A stretch of DNA of 64,000 bases. Origin: Methanobacterium sp. GTDB taxonomy: Archaea > Methanobacteriota > Methanobacteria > Methanobacteriales > Methanobacteriaceae. The DNA lies in NCBI GenBank assembly GCA_003151535.1, contig PLXT01000115.1:33941-97940 (forward strand), in the 5' to 3' direction. How positions within the stretch are numbered: position 1 is the first letter of the stretch; every line of letters begins with the position of its first letter. The notes beneath the pieces were generated by a model. That model was not told the origin of the DNA. It worked only from the letters and a program-made list of their open reading frames with translations, and did no database searches. Shown here piece after piece: positions 8,055 through 16,844 of the stretch. The position numbers and the translations under genes are program-made.

Positions 8055-8854
8055 TTATTTATTTTTAAAAATTTCAAACCACCTTGTTTTTAATAAGGAA
8101 ACATATATATCTGGTGAAAGCCCATATGGACCTATACTCCACATATCCTGAGCTTCTATCAATTCAGTAGTACGCTTAACGCCAAATGTTCCACCTATTG
8201 TGTATGTCTGACGTGTTACAGCAAAATCCAATGAATAAGCATAAGGTGCTGATCTGAAATCCGAAATCGCGCTTTCTATAATTTCTATTTTTGGAAAAAT
8301 AGTATGATCACCTTGATAGTGTTTAATTCCTACCAATTCTCCTTTCTTCACAAAGCATCGATATTCACTCAGCATGTCTACTACTTCAGAAGTCATTACG
8401 ATCATATCTTGATCCAAAGGCTTGTTATCATATGTAGTATTAAACAACTCCTTTCGTGAAGAAGCGTTTCTTATTACACCAGAAGGAAACCCCTTGAACT
8501 TAGAATGTGGTTTCACAAAAACTGGAAGTGTAGTTTCTTTCTTAAACTCACTCAACGGCTTATACTCAAAACTTCTATGGACATAGCTTTCTAATTCTCT
8601 CGGAATATCTATTGGTGTTGGAACTTCAATCCCACAATTAGAAAGAAATCGAGATGTTTCTTCAACATATGCAATAACAATTGGTGGGTGACCTTCCGCA
8701 TCTTTGTTTGTGGTATTTCATCTATATTTTCTCCTTCAAAAAAGAATATGTCACTCCCTAATTGAGAAAACCCATAAAACGCAGTGGACATAATATCGCT
8801 AGGAAATTGCTTTCCATATGATGCTGTCTTTTCTTGTTGAATATAAACTCGCAT
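8055..8854 (-). pseudogene. ATP-grasp protein (DUF4343-like), broken by a frameshift
   Basis: Two ORFs form one gene. The N-part starts MRVYIQQEKTASYGKQF and runs in frame to about 8715. The C-part continues in another frame with DAEGHPPIVIAYVEETSRFL, then VFVKPHSKFKGF, VVDMLSEYRCFV and WSIGPYGLSPDIY. The C-part matches the ATP-grasp layout of DUF4343 proteins. From the start codon to the stop is 800 bases, one short of a multiple of three, so a single base loss near 8710-8720 explains the break. It could also be a sequencing error or a programmed shift. A second ATP-grasp gene lies at 58278-59099. Confidence 0.65.
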
Positions 8855-8892
8855 AACTACTCGCTTAAATGTTTTGGTAACTATATACTTAT

Positions 8893-9525
8893 TTACCCTT
8901 GAATAAATGTTTCACCAATATACTTCGTGTACGCAGGTGGTATGCATTCTTTCAGTCCATTAAAATCCATCCAATCTATACCGTATGCTTGTATTGAATT
9001 TTTGACAGTCTTAGGCTGCATACCTAACTTAAACCTCTTCTCCCTACTTGCTTTACTTGCTGTCGTTACGAGTAATGGTAATTCTGAATGGTTGCAAATA
9101 CTTGGTGCTGATATTTTAAAATTGCACTCAAAGAATCTATGCCTTTGCGTTCTAAGCCCGAACATTGAGCCACAAAGCATTATTGGATTTATTAACTCTT
9201 TTTTTGCGCCTGCGACATTTTCAATGCAAAAAGGTTTTTTCAACTTTATAAGCTCATCCCGTATTATGCTTATCAATTTTTCGTGATTTCCCTTATGCGC
9301 TGTCGGTGTTAAATTGCTATATCCTTGACAAGGTGGTGATGCGTGTATGAAATCGAATAAATGACCATTCTCATGGAGATATTGTACAGCATCTGCCTGT
9401 ATAAACGGGAAAGGATATTTAGGCTGTGGATGTAAGTCAATTCCCAAAATATCAAATCCTGCTAAATTATAGCCCATACCCGCACCACCTTGACAGCAAA
9501 ACAAATCTAAAAGTTTCATTTTCAT
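8893..9525 (-). CDS. C5-cytosine DNA methyltransferase
   Basis: 210 residues. Motif I is LLDLFCCQGGAGMGYNLAGF, motif IV is the catalytic ASPPCQGYS (Cys about residue 65), ENVAG is motif VI and QRHRFFE is motif VIII. The target-recognition part is very short, so it is much smaller than typical Dcm-type enzymes (300-400 aa). It transfers a methyl group from SAM to cytosine C5. Phages use such orphan enzymes to protect DNA from host restriction. No cognate nuclease is nearby. Confidence 0.9.
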   Translation of the reverse strand: MKMKLLDLFCCQGGAGMGYNLAGFDILGIDLHPQPKYPFPFIQADAVQYLHENGHLFDFIHASPPCQGYSNLTPTAHKGNHEKLISIIRDELIKLKKPFCIENVAGAKKELINPIMLCGSMFGLRTQRHRFFECNFKISAPSICNHSELPLLVTTASKASREKRFKLGMQPKTVKNSIQAYGIDWMDFNGLKECIPPAYTKYIGETFIQG

Positions 9526-9575
9526 ATTTTATAATTTTACTTTTTAGGGTGAATAGGTATATAGTTACCAATGTT

Positions 9576-10337
9576 TTAACTCACAGCCGTTTGCAAATAT
9601 ACGCCTTTATTTTCACGTATGAAAATTTTGTCCAGAGTTTTTAAAAGAATAATATTAATATTTGGCCCGTTATAACGATTCCCACCACTTACACTGCTTC
9701 TATAATTAATGAAGTGTTCACGACCAAATTCTAACCCAGTATTATGATAATATGTATGAGCTTCTCTATCGGTCTCAAAATTTTTTTCAACTAGGCTCTT
9801 TTCTTCTAGGTATCTTTTGTATATTAATAAAATTTTGGGTTGTTGGCTTCCAAAGCATGTCCTTATAATGTTTTCCATAGTATCCATAGAATCAGCTGGA
9901 AAACATGTAGAATAACACGTCATAGTGTTAAGAGCCTTATCTTTAGCGCGATAATTTAAAACAACTACTTTAATACCGTGAATATAAACATATCCTATTT
10001 TCTTACAACTGTTACGGCAATATAATGGGTTGTAATTATCACCCTTATTTTTACATAAATCATTGTACTCGTCAAAGGTTATATCCAAATCATATCGCTC
10101 CTTTAATCTTAAAATAAAATGTTCTGCGTGTTGTTCGAATGTTTTTATGGGGTTACCATCTTTTGTTAAATGTACCCTATCATATTTTATACGTGGATTT
10201 TTAATGTTTATGATCATACTATTTAAGACCTTAATTTTTCTCAAAAGACTACGATTTTTGGAATTATCCCCAAACTTAGTATTTAGATATGCTATCCTTT
10301 TTTCCAGTTCTGGTATCGTTATAGGTGTATGAGACAT
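9576..10337 (-). CDS. Hypothetical protein, 253 aa
   Basis: Soluble protein with a helical N-terminus and a cysteine-rich middle (LYCRNSCKKIGYVYIHGIKV, then TMTCYSTCFP), which might bind a metal. No recognised family. It is preceded by a TATATTTG box at about 10351. Confidence 0.6.
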   Translation of the reverse strand: MSHTPITIPELEKRIAYLNTKFGDNSKNRSLLRKIKVLNSMIINIKNPRIKYDRVHLTKDGNPIKTFEQHAEHFILRLKERYDLDITFDEYNDLCKNKGDNYNPLYCRNSCKKIGYVYIHGIKVVVLNYRAKDKALNTMTCYSTCFPADSMDTMENIIRTCFGSQQPKILLIYKRYLEEKSLVEKNFETDREAHTYYHNTGLEFGREHFINYRSSVSGGNRYNGPNINIILLKTLDKIFIRENKGVYLQTAVS

Positions 10338-10370
10338 AAATTATTTATGTTTACAAATATACACAATTTA

Positions 10371-10598
10371 TTATAAACCTCCAAAATTATTTTCTGGTAA
10401 CATATCTGTATTAATACCATTACTAACGTTCCTATACACCTCAAATCTAATCTGAACATTAATAGTATGCTTAATAAGATTATCACTTAAAAAAGAAAGC
10501 GCATGCTGATGTTTTTGGTGTAACACAACTCGCTGATATATTGGTTTCTCAAAATTAAATAATATAAATGTTTCGATTTGAGCATGAATATTTTTCAT
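10371..10598 (-). CDS. Small protein of the tandem MKNI family, 75 aa
   Basis: It begins MKNIHAQIETFILFNFEKPI and is Ile/Asn/Val-rich. It is the last gene of a run of seven small, similar-sized genes (10371-11597) that start with almost the same ATGAAAAATAT sequence. Function unknown. Confidence 0.55.
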   Translation of the reverse strand: MKNIHAQIETFILFNFEKPIYQRVVLHQKHQHALSFLSDNLIKHTINVQIRFEVYRNVSNGINTDMLPENNFGGL

Positions 10599-10601
10599 AC
10601 A

Positions 10602-10775
10602 TTAAATATTATCTACTATATTATTTTCGATTTCACTACCAGTATTAGCCCATATTTCAATTTGTATTTCACTAAAAATGGTATCCCACAGAGTAATATG
10701 AAAATCACTTCCTACTAGATTGGTTGGATATAATTTTTCAGTATAAGATATAATTTGATTTCTAATATTTTTCAT
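10602..10775 (-). CDS. Small protein of the tandem MKNI family, 57 aa
   Basis: An ORF MKNIRNQIISYTEKLYPTNL with a C-terminal half TLWDTIFSEIQIEIW and EIENNIVDNI. This half closely parallels the protein at 11022-11204 (TMWETIIGEIPDIIN, EIEDNLYNNI), so the two are paralogues. Confidence 0.55.
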   Translation of the reverse strand: MKNIRNQIISYTEKLYPTNLVGSDFHITLWDTIFSEIQIEIWANTGSEIENNIVDNI

Positions 10776-10866
10776 ACATTAAATGATTAGATGTTCCTAA
10801 TATAAGGATATTAATATTATTAGAAATACTCTCCTTATACTTAACATTTACTGAAAATCGTTTCAT
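10762..10866 (-). CDS. Very small protein, 34 aa
   Basis: An ORF MKRFSVNVKYKESISNNINI overlaps the start of the next gene by 14 bases in another frame. It has the same Ile/Asn-rich character as its neighbours. It could be a shortened family member; confidence is limited by length. Confidence 0.35.
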   Translation of the reverse strand: MKRFSVNVKYKESISNNINILILGTSNHLMYEKY

Positions 10867-11017
10867 AAATATTTACTTCAATAGTTTCATGAATGTTACT
10901 AGTACTAATAAAAATAGAATACCAAACGTCAACTTCAACTTGTTTCCAAGGGCTATTTATAAGATATTTATATGCAAGACTGAATTGACTCGCCGCATTA
11001 GCATGAATAATTATCAT
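10841..11017 (-). CDS. Small protein of the tandem family, 58 aa
   Basis: An ORF starts MIIIHANAASQFSLAYKYLI and contains PWKQVEVDVWYSIFISTSN. The size, the central tryptophans and the Ile-rich amphipathic pattern match the neighbouring genes. Function unknown. Confidence 0.5.
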   Translation of the reverse strand: MIIIHANAASQFSLAYKYLINSPWKQVEVDVWYSIFISTSNIHETIEVNIYETIFSKC

Positions 11018-11021
11018 AGAC

Positions 11022-11204
11022 TTAATGTAATATATTATTATATAAGTTGTCTTCTATCTCATTAGTGATATTACTATTTATAATGTCTGGTATTTCGCCA
11101 ATAATGGTCTCCCACATAGTTCCAAAAATATTCGTTATTATTATGTTCTTTTTGTATATATTATCCTCAATATAGAGCCCAATATCATATCTACTATTTT
11201 CCAT
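11022..11204 (-). CDS. Small protein of the tandem family, 60 aa
   Basis: MENSRYDIGLYIEDNIYKKN, then TMWETIIGEIPDIIN and a tail EIEDNLYNNI that matches the gene at 10602-10775. Every third or fourth residue is Ile, giving an amphipathic pattern. Confidence 0.55.
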   Translation of the reverse strand: MENSRYDIGLYIEDNIYKKNIIITNIFGTMWETIIGEIPDIINSNITNEIEDNLYNNILH

Positions 11205-11209
11205 AATCT

Positions 11210-11398
11210 TTAGTGTTTGTATTTTATTTTAAAAAAAAGATTAAGCCGTAGTCTGTCAAATATATTATCACGGATTATAGTGTTTATGTCTACTCTAATT
11301 TCATTATCCAAATTATATATAATATAATTTTTAACGTTAGCATTCATGATATCTGTTGATGTAGCCCATACCCAAATAATACCGTTAAGATTTTTCAT
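11210..11398 (-). CDS. Small protein of the tandem family, 62 aa
   Basis: Starting at MKNLNGIIWVWATSTDIMNA gives the common family start. The longer ORF to 11458 would overlap the upstream gene heavily, so I did not use it. The C-half repeats I-x3-I spacings (RVDINTIIRDNIFDRL). Confidence 0.5.
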   Translation of the reverse strand: MKNLNGIIWVWATSTDIMNANVKNYIIYNLDNEIRVDINTIIRDNIFDRLRLNLFFKIKYKH

Positions 11399-11597
11399 AA
11401 ACCATTTTATGCGAAATATTTGCATTAATAGTTCGACGAATAGAAGAAGGGTTTTCAATTAAAGAGGTGTCATAAATAATGCTTGTGAGTGCATCAATTC
11501 TACAATACCATTCACTGAATGCACCGTATACAATATCATAATAAATTGGTCCTTTAATTTCAGTATATATCCTTATTTTATTAGCGATGTTAACCAT
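11385..11597 (-). CDS. Small protein of the tandem family, 70 aa
   Basis: MVNIANKIRIYTEIKGPIYY at the N-terminus, then EWYCRIDALTSIIYD. It is the most upstream member of the run. Its C-terminus (SIRRTINANISHKMVYE) keeps the Ile/Asn pattern. Function unknown. Confidence 0.5.
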   Translation of the reverse strand: MVNIANKIRIYTEIKGPIYYDIVYGAFSEWYCRIDALTSIIYDTSLIENPSSIRRTINANISHKMVYEKS

Positions 11598-11646
11598 TAT
11601 AGTTATATTAAAAATTATTTGAATACAAATATACGGTGTTTTTAGC

Positions 11647-13251
11647 TTAGGATGCTAATTTTTTCAAGGCTTTATTTAGCTCTCCATGTGACAAACCTTG
11701 TGAAGTTTTGATTTGTATAAATTCTTCTGGGAAATACTCGTAATCATCATAAGCGTTATCATCCAGAATAACGAAGTTTCGTGGCCTGCCATTCCTTTCA
11801 AACCATGTGTTGATTTGCTCAGCTCTCAATTTTTTATCAATATTTATAGTTTTACCCATAATATTACCTGTAACACCAGCATCGCGTAATAAGGTTTTTA
11901 GTTCCTTGAACTTCATTTGATTTTTGCAATCAGATATAATTACAATACTAGCCTTGGTGCGATCTGTGAGTTGATTCAAATTGTTTATACAATCTTTATC
12001 CCAGCCATAGTTGCAATCATGATGTCCATTACTAGCATTTCGAATGTCCGTTATAAGAACACCATGAATATCCAAAAATATAATGCTTTTTTGTGAATCT
12101 AATAGCTCATGATCTTTATGCTCGTAATCAAACTCTTTCAGTATTGTTTTTATTGAATTCAATATGCCACCCAGTTTATCATCTGAATTCACAATGTTCC
12201 AAGGAATATCCTCATGATGGGTTTCCTTTAAAAGCCTATCAATATATGGTGTAAGCTTATCCCAGTTTTCCAAAATATCTCCATCATTTTTGGAGAACTT
12301 CCAGTATCTTAACGGATCTCTCTTCCTTAATTCAAATCTAACCTTTTGTTTGGCTTTATCGATATCCAGCCACATCTTAACGAGAAGAATGCCATTCTTT
12401 AATAGATTCCTTTCCCAATCACATACACTACCCATAAACGCCTCATATTGCTCTGTATCACAATAGCCCATAGCTGGTTCAATAACACCACGATTATACC
12501 ATGATCTATCAAAGAAGACTAATTCACCTTCTTTGGGTAATGCTTTCTCGTATCTCATGAACCAATTCTTCTTTTCCTCTGGAGTGGGTACACCAAACGT
12601 TTCAACACGATAATGCTTGGGATTTAAGAATTCAGTAACGCTTTGAATATTACTACCCTTACCTGCAGCATCACGACCTTCAAATATTACCAACACCTTT
12701 TTATTAGTCTTTACTACCCACTCTTGAAGCTTTAATAGCTCAATTTGGAGGTAATACTTTTCTTTTAAAAACTTATTGTAGGTTATCTTATCTGTGTCAT
12801 CATTAACACTATTGATAATTTCGTACTTTTTATCGGTCTTTATCCTTTCCTTGTACTTTTCAACAATACTCTTAATATTGCTTCGGACCTCTAATAGATA
12901 ATGAGTAACGGCCTTTTCTTGGTCATGGCCGTTAAAAAGCTTTTTAAGGAGCTTTATAAGCCCCAATTCTTTTAGAAGGCTTTCATCGTATTCTGCTTTA
13001 AGATCTAATATAGCCTTCCTTAACGCCTCTGGCGAGGGTTTATCGTACTTGAAGTGGACGAGGGAATCAATTAGCTTATTAGCGAAGAAATTTAGCTTAT
13101 ATTTATACTTGACAGTGTAGCGCAGATTAATCAGCAGATCTTTAACGTTTTCAACTACATCATCCAGTATTGTATCCTTCTGAGTAAAGTAGTTTTCGTT
13201 TAATAATCTTCTTCTTAGTTTCTGAGCCAATAAGCCTTTGATAGAATTCAT
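11647..13251 (-). CDS. Polyphosphate kinase 2 (PPK2) fused to a HAD domain
   Basis: 534 residues in three parts. A helical N-terminal region of about 160 residues has no clear match. The PPK2 domain follows with Walker A EGRDAAGKGS (about 191-200), FFDRSWYNRGVIEPAMG (Walker B and lid) and RDPLRYWKFS. The C-terminal domain starts near residue 395 with the HAD nucleophile motif FLDIHGVLITD, then IVIISDCKN and FVILDDNAYDD, like the HAD domains of 'Swiss Army Knife' RNA-repair proteins. PPK2 moves phosphate between polyphosphate and nucleotides, so it could regenerate NTPs or dNTPs. The HAD tail should remove phosphate from a nucleic-acid end or nucleotide. I do not know this fusion from characterised phages. 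Confidence 0.85.
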   Translation of the reverse strand: MNSIKGLLAQKLRRRLLNENYFTQKDTILDDVVENVKDLLINLRYTVKYKYKLNFFANKLIDSLVHFKYDKPSPEALRKAILDLKAEYDESLLKELGLIKLLKKLFNGHDQEKAVTHYLLEVRSNIKSIVEKYKERIKTDKKYEIINSVNDDTDKITYNKFLKEKYYLQIELLKLQEWVVKTNKKVLVIFEGRDAAGKGSNIQSVTEFLNPKHYRVETFGVPTPEEKKNWFMRYEKALPKEGELVFFDRSWYNRGVIEPAMGYCDTEQYEAFMGSVCDWERNLLKNGILLVKMWLDIDKAKQKVRFELRKRDPLRYWKFSKNDGDILENWDKLTPYIDRLLKETHHEDIPWNIVNSDDKLGGILNSIKTILKEFDYEHKDHELLDSQKSIIFLDIHGVLITDIRNASNGHHDCNYGWDKDCINNLNQLTDRTKASIVIISDCKNQMKFKELKTLLRDAGVTGNIMGKTINIDKKLRAEQINTWFERNGRPRNFVILDDNAYDDYEYFPEEFIQIKTSQGLSHGELNKALKKLAS

Positions 13252-13290
13252 GTATATAAATATTAAGAATTCTATTCAAAATAACCTATT

Positions 13291-13542
13291 TCAATCATTT
13301 TTAAACTTTTTGAATTTATAATCAACCCATAGCTCAACTTCGGCAAACAAATCAGGATGATTTATTTTAAACTCTGTATAGATTTTTTCGTTCTCAATAT
13401 CTTCAGGGCTATCGGCTTTGGTGTGAACATAAATGTAGTAGTTATAGGTGATATAATCACCGATATCGGTGATTATATCTTTATCTCCATCTACAGCCAT
13501 TTGAATGGCTTCTTTTAATTGTGCTGGTGATTTTATATTCAT
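13291..13542 (-). CDS. Hypothetical protein, 83 aa
   Basis: An acidic, probably helical protein beginning MNIKSPAQLKEAIQMAVDGD. It contains a tyrosine-rich middle (DYITYNYYIYVH). No family recognised. Confidence 0.6.
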   Translation of the reverse strand: MNIKSPAQLKEAIQMAVDGDKDIITDIGDYITYNYYIYVHTKADSPEDIENEKIYTEFKINHPDLFAEVELWVDYKFKKFKND

Positions 13543-13544
13543 AA

Positions 13545-14054
13545 TTACTCGTACAATCCGTAACCAAATGAACTATTTAAATTTGGGTTCCACCATCCAT
13601 TGATGGCTGGAATGTCTTTTACTTCTGATTTCTTGAAGGATGCTTCTTCCAATTCTAAATCTGGTAAAGACAGCTTAACGAATTTAAGCCACAAGTCTAT
13701 GAAATGGGTTACTCCATCTACTGGTGCGTTTTCACCTTCTTCGAATGCGGTTAAATCAAATCCTTCCCACACATCAATACCATGCGCTTTTAGTATTTCT
13801 TCCGCCAATTTGGAAATTTCACTATCTTGATATTTAACTGCGATTTTCCTAGCTTCGAACTCTGGATGATTCCAATGTAACTCAAGCCCAGTGTAATCTT
13901 CACCACCGTTAAACGAAAGACCTGTTAACTTACAAGAATCTTTATAAGCTTGTTGAATCTCTTCAACAGTCTTATTACTTTCATATACGAATACCTCGTA
14001 GTGATTATGACCATCTTCAGACCAATCCCCAATGGTTAACTTTAACTTATTCAT
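13545..14054 (-). CDS. Hypothetical acidic protein, 169 aa
   Basis: Soluble, starting MNKLKLTIGDWSEDGHNHYE. It has an alpha/beta first half (YTGLELHWNHPEFEARKIAV) and an acidic second half ending SFGYGLYE. Shares overlapping ends with the next gene. Function unknown. Confidence 0.65.
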   Translation of the reverse strand: MNKLKLTIGDWSEDGHNHYEVFVYESNKTVEEIQQAYKDSCKLTGLSFNGGEDYTGLELHWNHPEFEARKIAVKYQDSEISKLAEEILKAHGIDVWEGFDLTAFEEGENAPVDGVTHFIDLWLKFVKLSLPDLELEEASFKKSEVKDIPAINGWWNPNLNSSFGYGLYE

Positions 14055-14469
14055 GCGTAGATTTTTGTTTATACTCTCTTTGTAAAATATTTTCTCTTGT
14101 GAACTTGCAATACATATAGGACATATAACGGATAATTCGATTAAGAATGTCTTGATCTTCTTGCAAGCTACGTTTTGCTCTTTCTAGCATATCACGGTAT
14201 ATCAATCCGCTCAAATATCTTTTATTTTTTTCATCCAAACATTTAATTACTAATAATTTATTATGTAGTGTTTTAATTAAATTGTCAGATTTACCAAAAT
14301 ATTTATATCTATCTACTTTGAGCAAATATTCAACAATAGCATTGGCCCCTTTGTATTTTCGGTCAAGAAAAGAGTCTCTCCATTTCCTGAATGAATTACT
14401 TGTTGGATCACTTGCATTTATTAAATGTTCTTCAAAGAATTCATGCAGTGTTCTGATGTTCCAATTCAT
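14047..14469 (-). CDS. Hypothetical helical protein, 140 aa
   Basis: I chose the start MNWNIRTLHEFFEEHLINAS, because the longer ORF to 14625 overlaps the upstream gene by 140 bases. The product is basic and helix-rich (RYLSGLIYRDMLERAKRSLQ). No family recognised. Confidence 0.6.
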   Translation of the reverse strand: MNWNIRTLHEFFEEHLINASDPTSNSFRKWRDSFLDRKYKGANAIVEYLLKVDRYKYFGKSDNLIKTLHNKLLVIKCLDEKNKRYLSGLIYRDMLERAKRSLQEDQDILNRIIRYMSYMYCKFTRENILQREYKQKSTHE

Positions 14470-14485
14470 AGTTATACTTTTAAAC

Positions 14486-15229
14486 CTACCAAATAAACAA
14501 TGGGAACAACCAAAAATCTGGCACATAATATGGATCATAATATGATTCATACGTGATATATTCCTCAACCTCAACTTCGTCGGTGTCATTGCCGATTGTT
14601 GTTTGCAACAGTTTCTCTCTCTCAACTTCTTTTTTAAGAAGTTCTACCATTAGCTTGCTACCTTGCTCTATGATATCCAAAAGTGTGGATTCGCCCAATT
14701 GTTCTGGGGTAATAGCTGTATTGACAATATTATCAATTTCACTCCAAATATTGTCTGACAATAACTCGACCTGCCAACCAGTTGAGGCAGTGTCAAACCT
14801 ATTTTCGTTGACAAAGGACATGAAAACAATTTCATGGGGATTTAATTTCTTGAATAGACCAACCGCTATTCTAACATCATCAAATCTTGGGTTAACCTTG
14901 AATTGATCCCAGTCAGAATCCGTGTTGAAATCATAATACTTGGCAAATGCAAATTCACCAGCTTCCAGATCAACAAAGGAGAAAACATCAAATACTTTCA
15001 GATACTCAGTATATCTGTCCATAAAGTTATTGAAAGTGTTCACACCTTTTGTGGTTTCAACATAACGGCCAGCAGTTATCTGAATATAGCCTTTAGAAAG
15101 AAGGTCAATAAATAGGGGCTCTAACATCGCATCCGCACCATTAAAAATTGTTGCAAAGACACGATGATTGATAATTAATTCGTTTAGAATTATGATAGAC
15201 TTAAACGATTTGATATCATTTGGGCTCAT
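14486..15229 (-). CDS. Hypothetical protein of the PspA group, 247 aa
   Basis: Soluble acidic protein. It has a winged-helix-like N-terminal part (residues about 10-60, LFIDLLSKGYIQITAGRYVE), a central alpha/beta part and a tail rich in Tyr and Pro (YESYYDPYYVPDF). It lies just downstream of pspA and the lipoprotein, separated by a terminator. Function unknown; context suggests envelope stress. Confidence 0.6.
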   Translation of the reverse strand: MSPNDIKSFKSIIILNELIINHRVFATIFNGADAMLEPLFIDLLSKGYIQITAGRYVETTKGVNTFNNFMDRYTEYLKVFDVFSFVDLEAGEFAFAKYYDFNTDSDWDQFKVNPRFDDVRIAVGLFKKLNPHEIVFMSFVNENRFDTASTGWQVELLSDNIWSEIDNIVNTAITPEQLGESTLLDIIEQGSKLMVELLKKEVEREKLLQTTIGNDTDEVEVEEYITYESYYDPYYVPDFWLFPLFIW

Positions 15230-15242
15230 GAGTGTAGTTTAT

Positions 15243-15277
15243 AAAAACAATTACGAAGCATTTCTACTTCGTAATTG
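15243..15277 (-). terminator. Intrinsic terminator after pspA
   Basis: Minus strand: an 11-bp perfect stem CAATTACGAAG/CTTCGTAATTG followed by TTTTTAT, right after the pspA stop codon. Confidence 0.85.
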
Positions 15278-15291
15278 CTAAGGTTAAAAAA

Positions 15292-15990
15292 TTACTTTGT
15301 GCGTTGTCTTTTCAATTCTTCCAAGGCAGACGTGGGAGAATCAGTGGTCAGGACTTTATCGATTTGCTCTTGGGTAGATAACGTTGAATTATCCACTTCA
15401 GCATAAGCTTGCGCTCTAAACTCAGTTGCTGATACTTTTTCTTTCATACGTGCCATTGTTTGGACAAGGCCATCGGTATCCACGGAAGACATGGCTTTAT
15501 TGATCTTTTCAGATGCGTCAGCCGTTTTTTGCTGTGATCTAATGAGTTCAACATCATTTTTGGTCTTGTTAATGTTGTCTCGCAGTGATGTCAATTTTTG
15601 ATCCATCACTTTCAGGGCGGCATCTTCACGATCAGCGTTACCACCAGCTTGATCAGCTTGGGCTTGAAAGTCTTTGTTGTACTGTGCTGATTGTGCAGCC
15701 AGATTGTTCAAATTCGCTTTGGTGATTGGATCGGTTTCGGCTTCAGCCTTATCCAAAAGTGTGTAGGTTTTACCCTTCCATTTTTCCGCTTGGTCCAAGT
15801 TGCTTTTTTGATCAGCCCTGTGACCCAAGGCAATTGCCTTAATTTCTGCTTCTGATTCAATACCCTTCTGAAGTTGTTCATTCAACTCCCTTAAAATCTG
15901 TTGGGACATTTCAACTGGATCTTCCAGCTTATCAACTACTGTGTTTGCTTTAGCAGCGCCCACTCTGAATAATCTATCTAATATACTCAT
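15292..15990 (-). CDS. pspA: PspA/IM30 family membrane-stress protein
   Basis: 232 residues, coiled-coil almost throughout. The start MSILDRLFRVGAAKANTVVD is the family's amphipathic membrane-binding helix, followed by DKLEDPVEMSQQILRELNEQ, a typical PspA segment. PspA binds stressed membranes as ESCRT-III-like polymers and limits proton leak. A phage copy could protect the host membrane during infection. The adjacent lipoprotein (16014) and downstream gene (14486) probably belong to the same group, and a flotillin-like gene lies at 32472. Confidence 0.85.
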   Translation of the reverse strand: MSILDRLFRVGAAKANTVVDKLEDPVEMSQQILRELNEQLQKGIESEAEIKAIALGHRADQKSNLDQAEKWKGKTYTLLDKAEAETDPITKANLNNLAAQSAQYNKDFQAQADQAGGNADREDAALKVMDQKLTSLRDNINKTKNDVELIRSQQKTADASEKINKAMSSVDTDGLVQTMARMKEKVSATEFRAQAYAEVDNSTLSTQEQIDKVLTTDSPTSALEELKRQRTK

Positions 15991-16013
15991 AATACTTTTT
16001 TAATGTTATTTAA

Positions 16014-16784
16014 TTAACGTCTACGTCCACCGCCGCCACCGAAACTGCTTCTACTACCTCCGAAACTACTCCTGCTGCTGCCTCCGAAACTGCTTCCACT
16101 AGAGCTAGACGTATGGCTTGAACCAAATCCGCCACTTCTAACTGGCGCAGATGAATTTCTTGATTCAAAGGATCTTTGACTTGTAGTTGGGCTTGATAAT
16201 GAGCTTCTGGATGGCGCTGAATTTACACTACGAGATTGGCTAGATCTTCCTGATGGGCTGTAGCTTCGTCTTACGATTGTAGTCTGGTGGTAAGATGATG
16301 GGTAATAACCGTAGTGATATAAAGGGGTATAGTAATGATGTGGGGCTAAGAGGTAAGACATCATTAAATAGTCTCCCACACTAAAATGAGATTGGTAACT
16401 ATAATCATTACCACAATAGGTCTGATTACCGTTAATGCTTAGAGTATTGCTTTGTTGATTAATATTCATAGTAGCTACAACTGCTGACTGTGTGCTGGAA
16501 TAATCATCGACCACTTGTAGTGTACCATTTTGCTGTTCAACGACTTTTACGTAATCTACCTTACCATCGTTATTTAGGTCCAAGTTGTTAATGCTGTTGT
16601 TTGGTGCATTAAGAGCTTGCTCAAGACTTTGTGGGTCTTTGGTAGTCTTTAATAGTTGCGCAAAATTGCTAACATTAAACCCTTGTACATTGCTGGGGGT
16701 TACGTCAATATTGACATCGTTTTGCTGTGGTTGAGAACAGCCTACTGTCAATAAAAATAGTAATGGAATAATAAATTTTTTCAT
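16014..16784 (-). CDS. Lipoprotein with EF-hand-like loop and Gly/Ser/Arg-rich tail
   Basis: 256 residues. MKKFIIPLLFLLTVGC is a lipoprotein signal (Cys16). DLNNDGKVDYVKV is an EF-hand-like calcium loop near residue 70. After a His/Tyr-rich middle (APHHYYTPLYHYGYYP) the last 90 residues are low-complexity Ser/Gly/Arg ending GGGGRRR. It has its own promoter (16812-16842) and is followed 23 bases later by pspA, so it likely shares that operon. Confidence 0.7.
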   Translation of the reverse strand: MKKFIIPLLFLLTVGCSQPQQNDVNIDVTPSNVQGFNVSNFAQLLKTTKDPQSLEQALNAPNNSINNLDLNNDGKVDYVKVVEQQNGTLQVVDDYSSTQSAVVATMNINQQSNTLSINGNQTYCGNDYSYQSHFSVGDYLMMSYLLAPHHYYTPLYHYGYYPSSYHQTTIVRRSYSPSGRSSQSRSVNSAPSRSSLSSPTTSQRSFESRNSSAPVRSGGFGSSHTSSSSGSSFGGSSRSSFGGSRSSFGGGGGRRR

Positions 16785-16811
16785 GTTGTATGTGTTTGTT
16801 TTGTTAGACTA

Positions 16812-16842
16812 CAAATCTACAATAAGTTTTAACATTTCCAAA
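16812..16842 (-). promoter_or_regulatory. Promoter of the lipoprotein-pspA unit
   Basis: Minus strand TTTG, 19 bases, TAGATTTG; the start codon is about 28 bases further on. Confidence 0.65.
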
Positions 16843-16844
16843 CT

